NCBI RefSeq assembly: GCF_000967545.1
Contig: NZ_JXXV01000013.1
Coordinates: forward strand, 1-59,710
Direction: 5' to 3'
Length of the DNA: 59,710 nt
Source: Vibrio galatheae
GTDB lineage: Bacteria; Pseudomonadota; Gammaproteobacteria; Enterobacterales; Vibrionaceae
In this document: in pieces, positions 19,494 to 28,431 of the stretch
Numbering within the stretch: position 1 is the stretch's first letter
Layout of the letters: every line of letters starts with the position of its first letter
Program-made: the position numbers and the translations under genes
Notes under the pieces: generated by a model
What the model saw: only the letters and a program-made list of their open reading frames with translations
Databases searched by the model: none
Told to the model about the DNA's origin: nothing

Positions 19494-21764
19494 TTATTCA
19501 TCTTTTAGCAGTTTTTTGATACCGTCCTCATTCTTGAAAGAAGAGTGGACTTTAATTAGCCCTTGGTTGATGGAATGTTTGCACGCTTTACGGATATTGC
19601 CTGTGGCAAGACTTGCGGCAGGCGCGTTTTCTATTGCGCGCAGGTAGACCCACTGACTCGAATGTTCTTTCATACTTAATGTGCGTGCGGTACTCGTCGC
19701 CATCAGCAGTACATCAATTAGTTCTTTGTCATTAACTGCGGTATAGGCCCTAGGTAGGAAAGGGTAATCTGCCATACCAATACGAATGATGCGGTTGAGT
19801 AGGCGCTCAGCTTCAAACTCTAGAATCCATTGCTGTATTTTTTCAAACAGGGCTTCTGGATCAGCATTGCGATCGCTATTGGGTTCGATATAAAGCAAGT
19901 TTGCATCAGAAAAGTGATAGATACGCGCAGGGCTTTCTACACGCTCTTTTAGATAGTTACCAAAGGCGCGCTCCAACTTCAAACCTTCTTGATAACCATG
20001 CTGTAGGTACATATTGCGCAAAAATGGTACATCAATCATGACGAAACGTAGTCGATCATTCAGTGGTTCATGGATCAGTTCACCGACGTGCCATTTCTCA
20101 AATTTATGACTGCTGGCTTCCAGTGAGGCCGGAAGTTTAGCGTTGAGCATGCGCAGGTTTTTTAGCCCTGAGCGAGAATGGGTATAAAGGTCGTCGTTAA
20201 GCTCATCTAACTCAACTTTCTGTACATTGATTACATGCCCACGGCGCATGATGAAAATAAATAGAATCGCGCACAGAACGAATAGCGTGAAGGTGATCTT
20301 CTGGAACTTACGATACTCAATTTGTGTATCTTCTAACTGCTTTTGTTGACCTGTTAAATGCAAGGTCTGTTCGACAAATTCTTTTTGCTGGCGGAACGCA
20401 TCTTCGCTGATTGAGTCGAGCTCTCTCTGCTCTATGGTTGCCAGAGAATTGTACTGCTTAAGATAGTTAAGAGCCTGTGGGTAATCACGATTGAGCTCGT
20501 GCCCTAAATAAAGCATCTGGTAGGCTGATTTTTGCAAACTGATGTCTTGCAGTTGGGTCGCTATAGTCAGCGCAGCAGTGGCACTTGAAAGCACCTTTTG
20601 CGGTTGATCTTGATGACGCGCCAGACCAGCATCTAACAACAAGGCATAAGCTTTTAATCTTGGAATATCTGCGTATTGCAGTAGCTCTTGTGCGCGCTCT
20701 AGATATTGTTCTGCCAAGGTGTAATTGACAAGCTTGAGGTAAGTCGCGGCAAGTGAGATTCGTATATCAATCACGCTTTCGATATTGTTTTGAATTCGCT
20801 CGTGATCCATCGCATTGAAGTAGTGAACGAGGGCAAGATTGTATTTTCCTTGATAGAAATAAACATCGCCCATACGTTTTAGTAATTGAGCTAAGACAGG
20901 TGACTTCTCGTAGTTGTCATAAAAATCGGCTGCTTGTGAAAAGTGGTCGTTGGCTTTATCGAGTACTTTTCGCTCATAGAAAAGCTGACCTAGCAGACGG
21001 TTCACTTCAGCCAGTTGGCTCGCAGAGTCGGTTTCAATCGCTGTCCAGTAGCTGACAAGCAGTTCTGACAGCGCGCGGTTGTAATTTTTATTGGTTAGTA
21101 GATGGCGACCGAACGTTGCGTGGTACTCGATCAAGGTGTGAATCGACTTTGACTCATCTACGTACGGTTTGGCGTCAAGATAGAGTTGCTCGGTCAGTTC
21201 GATGTTGCCTGCTGCCGAAGCAATCTCAGCTTTAAGCATTGTTAGGCGATACTTTAGCCCACGAGAAAGCTGCTGTGGGTTATCAATCTGGCTGAACTCT
21301 TGTTCAATCTCTTGTGATTTTTGTTGCGCGGCTTCTACTTTACCATCGAGTTGCCAACGAAAACTGACCTCAATGAGCTTAAGATCAACCAACAGATACG
21401 GAAGATAATAGGTCTTAGCGATAGCTTTTGCGTCTTTAATTAAGTGCAGAGCTTCGAGTTTATTACCCAAGTTGAACTCTGCTCGGGCAAGAATGCGTAA
21501 TGCATCTATGGTCCCGCCTGGCGTTCGAGTACGGGTATCGGCTTCATCGCGAGAAATGGCCGAAGGGCTTTTTTCGCTTTTATCGGTCAAAGTACGCTGG
21601 GCCAAATAGTCTGTAGCAAGCTGCTTGGCCTGCTGAGGTACAATATTGACCAAACTATTTGCTTCACTGAGCACAGGCGAAGAATACAAGGTATTGGCCC
21701 ATAGTGGCGGACACAAAAGGAGTAACAACGCGCCCAAAATGCGCCCCCAGCGTAATTTTACCAT
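19494..21764 (-). CDS. TPR-repeat membrane protein with degenerate GGDEF-like domain
   Basis: A 756-residue protein with a signal peptide (about 1-24, ending in WANTLYSS), a periplasmic region of tetratricopeptide repeats (about 90-430) and one transmembrane helix (ITFTLFVLCAILFIFIM). A cytoplasmic C-terminal domain follows, laid out like a GGDEF fold but lacking its signature: LLYIEPNSDRNAD stands where GGDEF should be. Enzymatic c-di-GMP synthesis is therefore unlikely, and a sensory or binding role is inferred. It lies 13 nt behind queF and 99 nt before the diguanylate cyclase, all on the minus strand. Confidence 0.85.
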   Translation of the reverse strand: MVKLRWGRILGALLLLLCPPLWANTLYSSPVLSEANSLVNIVPQQAKQLATDYLAQRTLTDKSEKSPSAISRDEADTRTRTPGGTIDALRILARAEFNLGNKLEALHLIKDAKAIAKTYYLPYLLVDLKLIEVSFRWQLDGKVEAAQQKSQEIEQEFSQIDNPQQLSRGLKYRLTMLKAEIASAAGNIELTEQLYLDAKPYVDESKSIHTLIEYHATFGRHLLTNKNYNRALSELLVSYWTAIETDSASQLAEVNRLLGQLFYERKVLDKANDHFSQAADFYDNYEKSPVLAQLLKRMGDVYFYQGKYNLALVHYFNAMDHERIQNNIESVIDIRISLAATYLKLVNYTLAEQYLERAQELLQYADIPRLKAYALLLDAGLARHQDQPQKVLSSATAALTIATQLQDISLQKSAYQMLYLGHELNRDYPQALNYLKQYNSLATIEQRELDSISEDAFRQQKEFVEQTLHLTGQQKQLEDTQIEYRKFQKITFTLFVLCAILFIFIMRRGHVINVQKVELDELNDDLYTHSRSGLKNLRMLNAKLPASLEASSHKFEKWHVGELIHEPLNDRLRFVMIDVPFLRNMYLQHGYQEGLKLERAFGNYLKERVESPARIYHFSDANLLYIEPNSDRNADPEALFEKIQQWILEFEAERLLNRIIRIGMADYPFLPRAYTAVNDKELIDVLLMATSTARTLSMKEHSSQWVYLRAIENAPAASLATGNIRKACKHSINQGLIKVHSSFKNEDGIKKLLKDE

Positions 21765-21777
21765 TCGAGTCGATTTC

Positions 21778-22623
21778 CTATTGACGCGCCATACGTTGGT
21801 TATGGCTAGGTTGGCTATTTACATTAGAACGGTAAGGGTTGATATCTAACCCCCCGCGTCGAGTGTAACGCGCGTACACGGTCAATGACTCAGGCTGACA
21901 AAACTCCATAATGTCAGTAAAGATACGCTCGACACATTGTTCGTGGAACTCGTTATGTTCGCGGAACGACACGATATAGCGCAGTAAGGCTTCACGATCG
22001 ATTTTGTTGCCTTTGTATTGGATCTCAACGCTGCCCCAATCTGGCTGATTGGTAATCAAGCAGTTCGACTTTAGCAAATGGCTGTGTAAGCTTTCTTCAA
22101 TAATCTCCCCATTTGCCGCCCCTTGGATTAAGGTGCGATCAAAATCGTAGCTTGAGATTGCAATATCTTGATCGTCAATACATTCACCGTCCATAGTCAC
22201 AATTAGCGAGTCGGTGTAATCAACCACAGAGCGAACAGTAACAGCAACCGTTTCACCTGCGCATTGAGACAGATCTTTGACTAAGGTTTGCTCAACCTCA
22301 TCCCAGGATGAAAAACGCGTTTGATTGAAGCTGTTGAGGTAGAGCTTGAATGACTTTGACTCAATGAGATTGGCGCTGGTGGCCGGAATCGATACTTCGC
22401 CAATAGCAACCTGAGGTAAGCCTTTTTCGTTTAACCACGAGAGTTCGTACAAGGTCCAGATATCACAGCCTTCAAATGGCAGTGTGTCGCCGAGATTTAA
22501 GTCATCTCGGTTTAGGCTACGAGGGACAGGTTGTAGCAAGCTTGAATCATATTGCGTCGCGTACTCTGTCTTTTGACCAAGAGTTAGGCCAGCCAGCTCT
22601 TTGGCATCGGAATATTTGCTCAT
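21778..22623 (-). CDS. queF: NADPH-dependent 7-cyano-7-deazaguanine reductase (preQ0 reductase)
   Basis: Reduces the nitrile preQ0 to the amine preQ1 in queuosine synthesis. The 281-residue protein is the long bimodular (YqcD-type) form with two T-fold halves. The nucleophilic cysteine is C188 in [18 protein letters not shown], and the second half has [20 protein letters not shown]. It is divergent from syd, as in E. coli and other gammaproteobacteria, and it precedes the TPR/GGDEF gene by 13 nt. Confidence 0.97.
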   Translation of the reverse strand: MSKYSDAKELAGLTLGQKTEYATQYDSSLLQPVPRSLNRDDLNLGDTLPFEGCDIWTLYELSWLNEKGLPQVAIGEVSIPATSANLIESKSFKLYLNSFNQTRFSSWDEVEQTLVKDLSQCAGETVAVTVRSVVDYTDSLIVTMDGECIDDQDIAISSYDFDRTLIQGAANGEIIEESLHSHLLKSNCLITNQPDWGSVEIQYKGNKIDREALLRYIVSFREHNEFHEQCVERIFTDIMEFCQPESLTVYARYTRRGGLDINPYRSNVNSQPSHNQRMARQ

Positions 22624-22705
22624 ATTTTTGTTCGTTTTCTATTAGAATGTCGAGAATTTTACGCAATCCCGCACTCAAAAGCGAATATTCATGTTGGAGA
22701 ATCGA

Positions 22706-23251
22706 ATGGTCGACCATGCCCTGCAAGCTTTGCTCTCATTCAGTGAAAAATACCGTCAGGCTTATCTTGATGCTCACGGTCATCTACCAAGAAGTGAAGA
22801 GCTGGTTGGCTTAATTTCACCTTGCATTGAAAGCCAAAGTGAAGACGCAGTGGAGTGGCAAGTGTACCCGCGTGAACAAAGCGCAGATTTTACCAATGTT
22901 GAAAATGGTATCGAGCTGACACTCCACCAAGACATCAAAACGTTCTATGGTTCTCAATACAGTGCCGACATGAATGCGACATGGCAAGGTAATGAACTCA
23001 CACTACTGCAGGTATGGAACGATGATGATTTTGTGCGCCTACAAGAAAATATTCTCGGTCACTTGGTGACCCAACGCCGATTAAAGCTCAAACCAACGGT
23101 ATTTATTGCCGCCACTGATGCGGAACTGGATGTCATTTCCATTTGCAACCTATCGGGTAACGTTATTTTGGAACGTTTAGGTACCGACAAACGTGACGTT
23201 TTGGCACAAGATATCAGTGAGTTTCTCACCAACCTAGAACCTGCGGTGTAA
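22706..23251 (+). CDS. syd: SecY-interacting protein Syd
   Basis: Peripheral inner-membrane protein that binds SecY and can affect abnormal translocons. The 181-residue form starts at the ATG at 22706, preceded by TTGGAGA. The upstream ATG at 22691 would add five residues (MLENR) with no better ribosome site. Family sequence is clear: [55 protein letters not shown] and [17 protein letters not shown]. It is divergent from queF. Confidence 0.95.
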   Translation: MVDHALQALLSFSEKYRQAYLDAHGHLPRSEELVGLISPCIESQSEDAVEWQVYPREQSADFTNVENGIELTLHQDIKTFYGSQYSADMNATWQGNELTLLQVWNDDDFVRLQENILGHLVTQRRLKLKPTVFIAATDAELDVISICNLSGNVILERLGTDKRDVLAQDISEFLTNLEPAV

Positions 23252-23253
23252 TC

Positions 23254-24030
23254 ATGTACGTAGTTGAACTCCAATTTGAATGTTTTGATAACACGACAAT
23301 CAGCGCGGTCGATAAGGCGATAAATGGCTTGATGGATGCGCTGCGCTACAACGGTCAAGTTTTGGGGCGTGAGTTTCCCATTGTTATGGGCGACGGTGAG
23401 TTTTTTGTCCGCGTGGTGTGTCCAGATCAAGACAGTTTACACCCCAACTATCATTCTGACTTTGTAAAGGTGTGCTTAAATCGCTTATCTGATGCAAGCC
23501 TGCTGGCTCCGAAGATGCGTTTGCTTGGTCGTGATTTAAATTCTGAGCAAGCGGCGGAGACGGAGGAGCCAAGCTGGCAGGTTTTGTACACCACCTATGT
23601 TCACACCTGTTCGCCACTTCGAAGTGGTGAAACCTTATTGCCGATTCCCCTGTATCGCAACGAGCCGACGTTAAACGGCGATCATAAAGCGGTCATTAAA
23701 TGGCAAACAGAGTGGCAAGCGTGTGATGAAATTCAGATGGCAGGCGGATGTCGAGCCGAACACGCGGCACTGCACGAAATTTGCGACGTCGACAGTGTGT
23801 TATTCAAGCGTGGTTGGGACTTAAGGGGCAGGATTGAATACATTAGCAAAATACCCACCTACTACTATCAATATCGTGTCGGTGGGAAAAGTCTCGCCGA
23901 CGAGAAAGCGCGCCAATGCCCTAATTGCGGAGGAGAGTGGCTTCTGGACGAGCCATTGCATGACATCTTCCATTTCAAATGCGATGAGTGTCGGTTAGTG
24001 TCAAATATCTCTTGGGATCACCTTAAATAA
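23254..24030 (+). CDS. DUF2310 family zinc-ribbon protein
   Basis: Conserved protein of unknown function, 258 residues, found beside syd in vibrios and starting 2 nt after its stop. The C-terminus forms a zinc ribbon with CPNC (about 223-226) and CDEC (about 245-248). The N-terminal half has VVELQFECFDN and a ferredoxin-like pattern. The zinc ribbon suggests nucleic-acid or protein binding, but no function is established. No membrane segment or signal peptide is visible. Confidence 0.85.
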   Translation: MYVVELQFECFDNTTISAVDKAINGLMDALRYNGQVLGREFPIVMGDGEFFVRVVCPDQDSLHPNYHSDFVKVCLNRLSDASLLAPKMRLLGRDLNSEQAAETEEPSWQVLYTTYVHTCSPLRSGETLLPIPLYRNEPTLNGDHKAVIKWQTEWQACDEIQMAGGCRAEHAALHEICDVDSVLFKRGWDLRGRIEYISKIPTYYYQYRVGGKSLADEKARQCPNCGGEWLLDEPLHDIFHFKCDECRLVSNISWDHLK

Positions 24031-24052
24031 CCTAATCGACGGACAGAAACAA

Positions 24053-24080
24053 CAAAGACCAGCGTTATTGCGGGTCTTTG
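24053..24080. terminator. Shared terminator between convergent genes
   Basis: Arms CAAAGACC (24053-24060) and GGTCTTTG (24073-24080) with a 12-nt loop. The stop codon of the minus-strand DUF2897 gene lies in the loop. U-runs are weak. Confidence 0.55.
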
Positions 24081-24247
24081 TCTTTAGTTGCTTTAGCGTC
24101 TTCACCCTCTTCCCTGTCGGCTTTGGGCTTGTTACCCATTTGGCCAAATTTCATTTTCGCCGTGTACTTCAGAGCTGCGATGTTACCTATGATGACACTC
24201 AGTACAATGAAAATGATAACCCAAGGATTGGTAAGAAATTCCATCAC
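24065..24247 (-). CDS. DUF2897 family small membrane protein
   Basis: A 60-residue protein with one N-terminal transmembrane helix (NPWVIIFIVLSVIIGNIAAL, about 7-26) and a short charged, Lys/Asp/Glu-rich cytoplasmic tail. This matches the DUF2897 family common in Vibrio. Its function is unknown. It lies 5 nt downstream of the M15 peptidase gene, so it is probably co-transcribed with it and dapE. Confidence 0.8.
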   Translation of the reverse strand: MMEFLTNPWVIIFIVLSVIIGNIAALKYTAKMKFGQMGNKPKADREEGEDAKATKDKDPQ

Positions 24248-24252
24248 TGTCC

Positions 24253-24927
24253 CTATCTAGATATATTGCTGATAAACTGATTGTAGATCGTTTCTAGCTG
24301 CGCTAACACGGTTTGCTTTCCTAAAATGGGAGCAGCAGTAAGTTGCTCTGCTAGCGTGGAAATATCAAGCTTTTGTAAGCATCTTTCTGCGGTCTGGCGG
24401 TGACTAATATGCCAAGGTTCGAACGCGACTCCACCAAGATCGTTAGCATAAGGGAAAAAGAAGCCATGCTCGGCTAAATGGTCTTTCAGCCACTGGTAAA
24501 ACGCCTTTTGATGACCGGTTAGGTACTCCCAAGGTTCCAAGCGAAGCGTTTCACCTACGGGGAGACTATCTCGGTCAAAAATATCAAAGTCGGTTCCCCA
24601 ATGATGCCGACTGGCGCCGGGTAGCGCTGACCATCTCAGAATAGCCATTATTTTGTCTGATTCTGAGAGTAAGTTTGCGTCTAACACCTGACTTTCATTG
24701 TCCAAAATGTCTGTCTTACCTGACATCTTGTTGTTCCAGATCGTCGCTTGACGGTCAAAATCGCGAAAGCCACTGGCAATGTTGAGATTGAACCCTGCCT
24801 GAGCGGCAGACTCTTTTAGGTCGAGTAAATCTTGGCCCACACATGGGTGAACCAAGAAGTTTTTTTGCCCGACCAGCGTTTGCGTCAGATGGCTGGTCTC
24901 TTGACCTGTTAGTTGCAGCGGTGTCAT
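24253..24927 (-). CDS. M15 family metallopeptidase (D-Ala-D-Ala carboxypeptidase-like)
   Basis: A 224-residue VanY-type zinc peptidase. The metal and catalytic motifs are visible: SRHHWGTDFDIFD (HxxGxxxD, about 116-128) and EPWHISH (about 169-175). SGFRDFDRQATIWNNK is the family substrate-binding segment. No clear signal peptide is seen, so the site of action is uncertain: a peptidoglycan role is likely from the family but is not proved here. It starts 2 nt after dapE ends. Confidence 0.88.
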   Translation of the reverse strand: MTPLQLTGQETSHLTQTLVGQKNFLVHPCVGQDLLDLKESAAQAGFNLNIASGFRDFDRQATIWNNKMSGKTDILDNESQVLDANLLSESDKIMAILRWSALPGASRHHWGTDFDIFDRDSLPVGETLRLEPWEYLTGHQKAFYQWLKDHLAEHGFFFPYANDLGGVAFEPWHISHRQTAERCLQKLDISTLAEQLTAAPILGKQTVLAQLETIYNQFISNISR

Positions 24928-24929
24928 GA

Positions 24930-26063
24930 CTAAGCTAACAGGTTCTCAAGTGTCTTTTGATACATCTTAGTCAGTTTCTCAAGATCAGATACCTTGACAC
25001 ACTCGTTCACTTTGTGAATTGTGGCGTTGACTGGGCCAAGCTCAACCACTTGACCACCCATGCGAGCGATGAAGCGACCGTCAGATGTGCCACCCGTTGT
25101 AAGCAGGGCTGGCTTGGTTTGATTGACCGCATCAACGGCATCCACCACAGCATCAAGCAACGCACCAGTGTCGGTTAGGAACGGGTCTCCATTGAACGTC
25201 CATTTGAGGTCGTAGTCTAGGTCATGCTTGTTTAGCGTTTTTGTGACACGTGCAACAATCGCGTCATTGTTGAGCTCTGTGCTGAAACGCAAGTTAAATT
25301 GGACATTAAACTCGCCAGGAATGACATTCGAAGCGCCAGTGCCCGCATGAACATTCGGAATTTGGAAGCTTGTTGGCGGGAAGTAGGCGTTGCCCTGATC
25401 CCATTCTGTTGTCGCTAATTCATGGATTGCCATAAGAGACTGATGAACGGGATTCTTGGCCAAGTGTGGGTAAGCCACATGGCCCTGTATACCTTTAACC
25501 GTGAGATCTCCGGTGATAGAACCACGGCGGCCGTTCTTCACCACATCGCCAACGACTTCAGTACTTGAAGGCTCACCGACGATACACATGTCGATTTTCT
25601 CATCACGATCCATCAGCGCTTCAACGACGCGAACGGTACCGTTAATAAATGGCCCTTCTTCGTCCGAGGTAATCAGAAAACCAATTGAACCTTTGTGATT
25701 TGGGTTCTCAGCGATGAATTGCTCGACGGCAACGATCATACTGGCAAGCGAACCTTTCATATCGGCAGCCCCACGACCATGTAAAAAATCGCCGATGATG
25801 GTCGGCTCAAATGGTGGTGTTTGCCATTGCTCAAGGTTGCCTGCTGGTACGACGTCGGTGTGACCAGCGAAAGCAAATAGGGGAGCTTCGCTACCGCGTC
25901 TTGCCCAGAAGTTGGTCGTGTCTTCAAACACCATAACCTCGATTTCGAACCCGAGCGCTTTAAGTCGTTCAATCATCACTTGTTGGCAATCCGCGTCTTC
26001 TGGGGTTACCGATTGACGACTGATTAAATCTTTTGCCAGAGCCAGTGTTGGGCTATCTGTCAT
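24930..26063 (-). CDS. dapE: Succinyl-diaminopimelate desuccinylase
   Basis: Di-zinc M20 hydrolase that releases L,L-diaminopimelate from its N-succinyl form, for lysine and peptidoglycan. It has 377 residues, the normal length. The metal-site motifs are present: [12 protein letters not shown] (His), [12 protein letters not shown] (bridging Asp), TSDEEGPF (catalytic Glu pair) and GEPSST. The late [10 protein letters not shown] supplies the final His ligand. It is followed by the M15 peptidase, a pairing with cell-wall logic, and preceded by the ArsC-like gene, as in many gammaproteobacteria. Confidence 0.97.
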   Translation of the reverse strand: MTDSPTLALAKDLISRQSVTPEDADCQQVMIERLKALGFEIEVMVFEDTTNFWARRGSEAPLFAFAGHTDVVPAGNLEQWQTPPFEPTIIGDFLHGRGAADMKGSLASMIVAVEQFIAENPNHKGSIGFLITSDEEGPFINGTVRVVEALMDRDEKIDMCIVGEPSSTEVVGDVVKNGRRGSITGDLTVKGIQGHVAYPHLAKNPVHQSLMAIHELATTEWDQGNAYFPPTSFQIPNVHAGTGASNVIPGEFNVQFNLRFSTELNNDAIVARVTKTLNKHDLDYDLKWTFNGDPFLTDTGALLDAVVDAVDAVNQTKPALLTTGGTSDGRFIARMGGQVVELGPVNATIHKVNECVKVSDLEKLTKMYQKTLENLLA

Positions 26064-26084
26064 CCTTGAAATCCTTCCGAAATG

Positions 26085-26432
26085 TTATGAAAAAATGGTC
26101 TCGTATTGGTCTGCTTTAAAGCCCAAATGATAGTCGTTCCCTGAAACTAGGATTGGTCGCTTGATCATCGCTGGCTGTTCGAGCAGGAGATCAATCGCGT
26201 TGGCTTCATTCAGAGCGTCTTTTTGTTGCTGGGGTAGCTGACGATAAGTTGTGCCACGTTTGTTGAGCACATTTTCCCAGCCAAGTTGCTGACAGAATGT
26301 TTCGACTAACTGTCTGTCGATGCCTTGTTTACGGTAATCGTGAAAAGTGTATTCCACCCCTTGTGCGTCAAGCCACTTCTTCGCTTTTTTAATTGTGTCG
26401 CAGTTAGGGATGCCATACATAGTAATAGTCAT
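26085..26432 (-). CDS. ArsC-family thioredoxin-fold protein (YffB-like)
   Basis: A 115-residue protein of the ArsC/Spx family, adjacent to dapE as E. coli yffB is. It shows MYGIPNCDTIKKAKKWLDAQGVEYTFHDYRKQGI, with one cysteine in the position of the ArsC nucleophile. The YffB type is glutathione-linked rather than a proven arsenate reductase, and no ars genes are nearby, so I do not call it arsC. It is 21 nt upstream of dapE. Confidence 0.88.
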   Translation of the reverse strand: MTITMYGIPNCDTIKKAKKWLDAQGVEYTFHDYRKQGIDRQLVETFCQQLGWENVLNKRGTTYRQLPQQQKDALNEANAIDLLLEQPAMIKRPILVSGNDYHLGFKADQYETIFS

Positions 26433-26655
26433 AGTTGAACCTTTGAAAGTGACGCTAGGGCATGTCGCCTAGATTTATTATTGTGCTTTTGCATCCTAGC
26501 AGGAAGTGTTGGACGAGACAAAAGTGTGATGGATATATTTCATTGAGCAAAAAAAATGTGTTTCAAACAATGACGATCGTAGAGTTTTTGATCAAACTCA
26601 ACACATGGCTAAGCAAAACAGAAATAATGACGTTAGAAACTTATAGGAGGTATCA

Positions 26656-26937
26656 ATGGAGTTGAGTCCTGTTTTTGCGAGGCGTCTGTATCTCGCATTG
26701 CTTGTGGAAAACTTAGAGCGCCCAAATGTGCCCAAACTGATTGAAAAAACAGGATGGCCACGTCGTACGATTCAAGATGTAATAAAAGCACTACCCGGTA
26801 TTGGCATTGAATTGATGTTTGTCCAAGATGGTCGACGTCACAACGATGGCTACTATCAGCTATCTGACTGGGGGCCATTTGACAGCCAGTGGGTATTGGA
26901 TAGACAGCGAGATATCGCGTCAAGCCTTGGTTTTTAA
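26656..26937 (+). CDS. Small winged-helix DNA-binding protein (HTH_43-like)
   Basis: A 93-residue protein with a helix-turn-helix pattern at about 26-48 (PKLIEKTGWPRRTIQDVIKAL), followed by a wing-like segment (ELMFVQDGRRHNDGYYQLSDWG). No effector domain is present. A strong AGGAGG ribosome site lies 6 nt upstream. The family, as far as I recognise it, is uncharacterised in gammaproteobacteria. It is divergent from the arsC-like gene and closed by its own terminator, so it is a single-gene unit. The target is unknown. Confidence 0.75.
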   Translation: MELSPVFARRLYLALLVENLERPNVPKLIEKTGWPRRTIQDVIKALPGIGIELMFVQDGRRHNDGYYQLSDWGPFDSQWVLDRQRDIASSLGF

Positions 26938-26956
26938 TATCGTATCCCAAACAGCA

Positions 26957-26986
26957 AACCTAGCGTGATAGCGCTAGGTTTTTTAT
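26957..26986 (+). terminator. Terminator after the winged-helix gene
   Basis: Arms AACCTAGCG (26957-26965) and CGCTAGGTT (26972-26980), a perfect 9-bp stem with a U-run. Confidence 0.9.
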
Positions 26987-27026
26987 TGGCTGTTGTCTGT
27001 TTCAGGGCAGGAGTAGGCGTTACCCA

Positions 27027-27343
27027 TCACAGTGTAAACGATGTCACGAAATCTTGTGGGTGAATCAAAAATACGGTGTTTGCGCCTAGCTCAAACGCTT
27101 GATTTTTTGCGTCATTCAAAGCGCCGCGAACCATGACATCATTACTAAAAAACAGATAACTGTACCAATGTCCCTCACTGCCTGTGATTTCCCCCAACCA
27201 CTGACAATGATTGGCGTCAAATTGGCTATCTAATCTCAGATGCACTGACTGTGCATCGGGCATGACTTTTTGGGTCGGAGTCGCGCAGCCTGCTACAAGT
27301 AATACGCTAAGGTGATAAAAGTAGATTCAGCTTTGAGTAACAT
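27027..27343 (-). pseudogene. DUF4156-like lipoprotein gene with an apparent frameshift in its signal peptide
   Basis: The open frame from 27263 down gives 78 residues of a small DUF4156-type protein (GHWYSYLFFSND, GALNDAKNQAFELGANTVFLI). Upstream in the same frame the sequence reads VLLVAGCATPTQKV, a lipobox with no start codon before a stop (TGA at 27327-27329). An ATG at 27343 in another frame reads MLLKAESTFITLA and would join it if one T were restored in GCGTATTAC near 27303-27305, giving a textbook lipoprotein signal. Either a real one-base deletion or a sequencing error is likely. That ATG overlaps the end of the DUF2956 gene. Confidence 0.6.
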
Positions 27344-27671
27344 AAGCAATGAATCCTATCCAACTTATCACCAATAATCCCCAAGGTAGAAAAGCTGATT
27401 TATTTGAGGTTGGTGCTATTTCATTGTTGATTGAAACTGTGTCGAGCGAGGCCGTCTGAGACATCGTTTTGGCCTTGAGGGCTTTTTTCTTTGCTCTATC
27501 CGCTTGGCGAGATCGTTCTTTTTGTTGTTTCTTATATTGAGCAATCCCTTTTTCGATGCCCTGAGCGATCAGTTTAGTTTGTTCTTTAGTTTGACCTGGT
27601 TTTTGGGTCGCTTTGGCAATTTTCATCGCTTCTTGTTGGGTTTCTTGTGACGGAACCACTTTGTTTTTCAT
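27327..27671 (-). CDS. DUF2956 family tail-anchored protein
   Basis: A 114-residue conserved protein of unknown function. The first 70 residues are highly charged and helical, rich in Lys, Gln and Glu (SQETQQEAMKIAKATQKPGQ, KKQQKERSRQADRAKKKALKAK). One transmembrane helix sits at the C-terminus (FLPWGLLVISWIGFIAYV). The family is found in Vibrio and relatives. The lipoprotein fragment follows on the same strand, with overlapping ends, so they are probably co-transcribed. Confidence 0.8.
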   Translation of the reverse strand: MKNKVVPSQETQQEAMKIAKATQKPGQTKEQTKLIAQGIEKGIAQYKKQQKERSRQADRAKKKALKAKTMSQTASLDTVSINNEIAPTSNKSAFLPWGLLVISWIGFIAYVTQS

Positions 27672-27837
27672 ATCGATAGGTCTTACTGAATCAAAGATGG
27701 CGTTATCTTAACACGATATTGATGGTGAATAGTGGGTAGAATCAAATCGTTAACGGATACCCGTACCGTAGCAAATTAACCAATATCCATTAACTATCGG
27801 TTTAATATGCATTAACTGTTAGAAAATATTATCAATT

Positions 27838-27867
27838 GGTATAGAGTGGTATAGAGTGGAATAGAGT
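27838..27867. repeat. Three tandem copies of a 10-bp unit
   Basis: GGTATAGAGT at 27838-27847 and 27848-27857, then GGAATAGAGT at 27858-27867. The array ends 23 nt before the start codon of the next gene. Confidence 0.85.
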
Positions 27868-27890
27868 TTTATTCATCTAGTGACAGAGCT

Positions 27891-28349
27891 GTGCGTTACG
27901 CGTTAGAACATTATGATAAACATGGCTATCTCAAAGCGCCAACTTTAGTCTGGCTTGGATGGTTATTTTTAGCCAAAGCTTGGGTCGTGTTTGTTGTGGC
28001 AGGAGCAAGTCGTGAAAGTGGCAGTAAAATTCTGTCGATTGTATATCCTGACCATACCATGTTGTATCTCGGATTGATTATGGGGATACCGAGCATTTTA
28101 TTAATGTGGTTGATGGGGCTGCGTAACCCTGAACGCGGTTGGATAAACAAGATTGTTGCCTATGGTCGCGGCATCACATTGATTACCGCCTTGGTTCAAC
28201 TTTCACAAACGCTATATCATGTCTATTTAGTTCATGGAGCTTTCAGTTGGGCCAATGGTGCAGTTATGTTGCTGCTATTATGGTTGGTTATCTATGTTGC
28301 TAAAAGCCGTAGTGTGAGGGATTGCTTCTCATCCATTACGGAGCATTGA
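27891..28349 (+). CDS. DUF2919 family membrane protein (YfeZ-like)
   Basis: A 152-residue inner-membrane protein with four predicted helices (about 18-40, 60-80, 95-115, 120-140) and the family start RYALEHYDKHGYLKAPTLVW. It begins at GTG. Its function is unknown. In E. coli yfeZ lies near the Dyp peroxidase gene yfeX, and here the next gene is that peroxidase, so the neighbourhood is conserved. A 10-bp tandem repeat and several ATTAAC boxes lie upstream. Confidence 0.85.
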   Translation: MRYALEHYDKHGYLKAPTLVWLGWLFLAKAWVVFVVAGASRESGSKILSIVYPDHTMLYLGLIMGIPSILLMWLMGLRNPERGWINKIVAYGRGITLITALVQLSQTLYHVYLVHGAFSWANGAVMLLLLWLVIYVAKSRSVRDCFSSITEH

Positions 28350-28431
28350 TCAGCCCAAGCCATGATCGCTATCAAAACATTAAGTCACAAACGAAATACA
28401 CTGAGCAAAAAAATCAAATGAGGAATTAAAT

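Noticed and set aside
26085..26432. Arsenate reductase of an ars operon
   Set aside because: The protein is of the YffB type next to dapE and no arsenic resistance genes are nearby.
27841..27867. Repeats as a CRISPR array
   Set aside because: The units are 10 bp, directly adjacent and without spacers.
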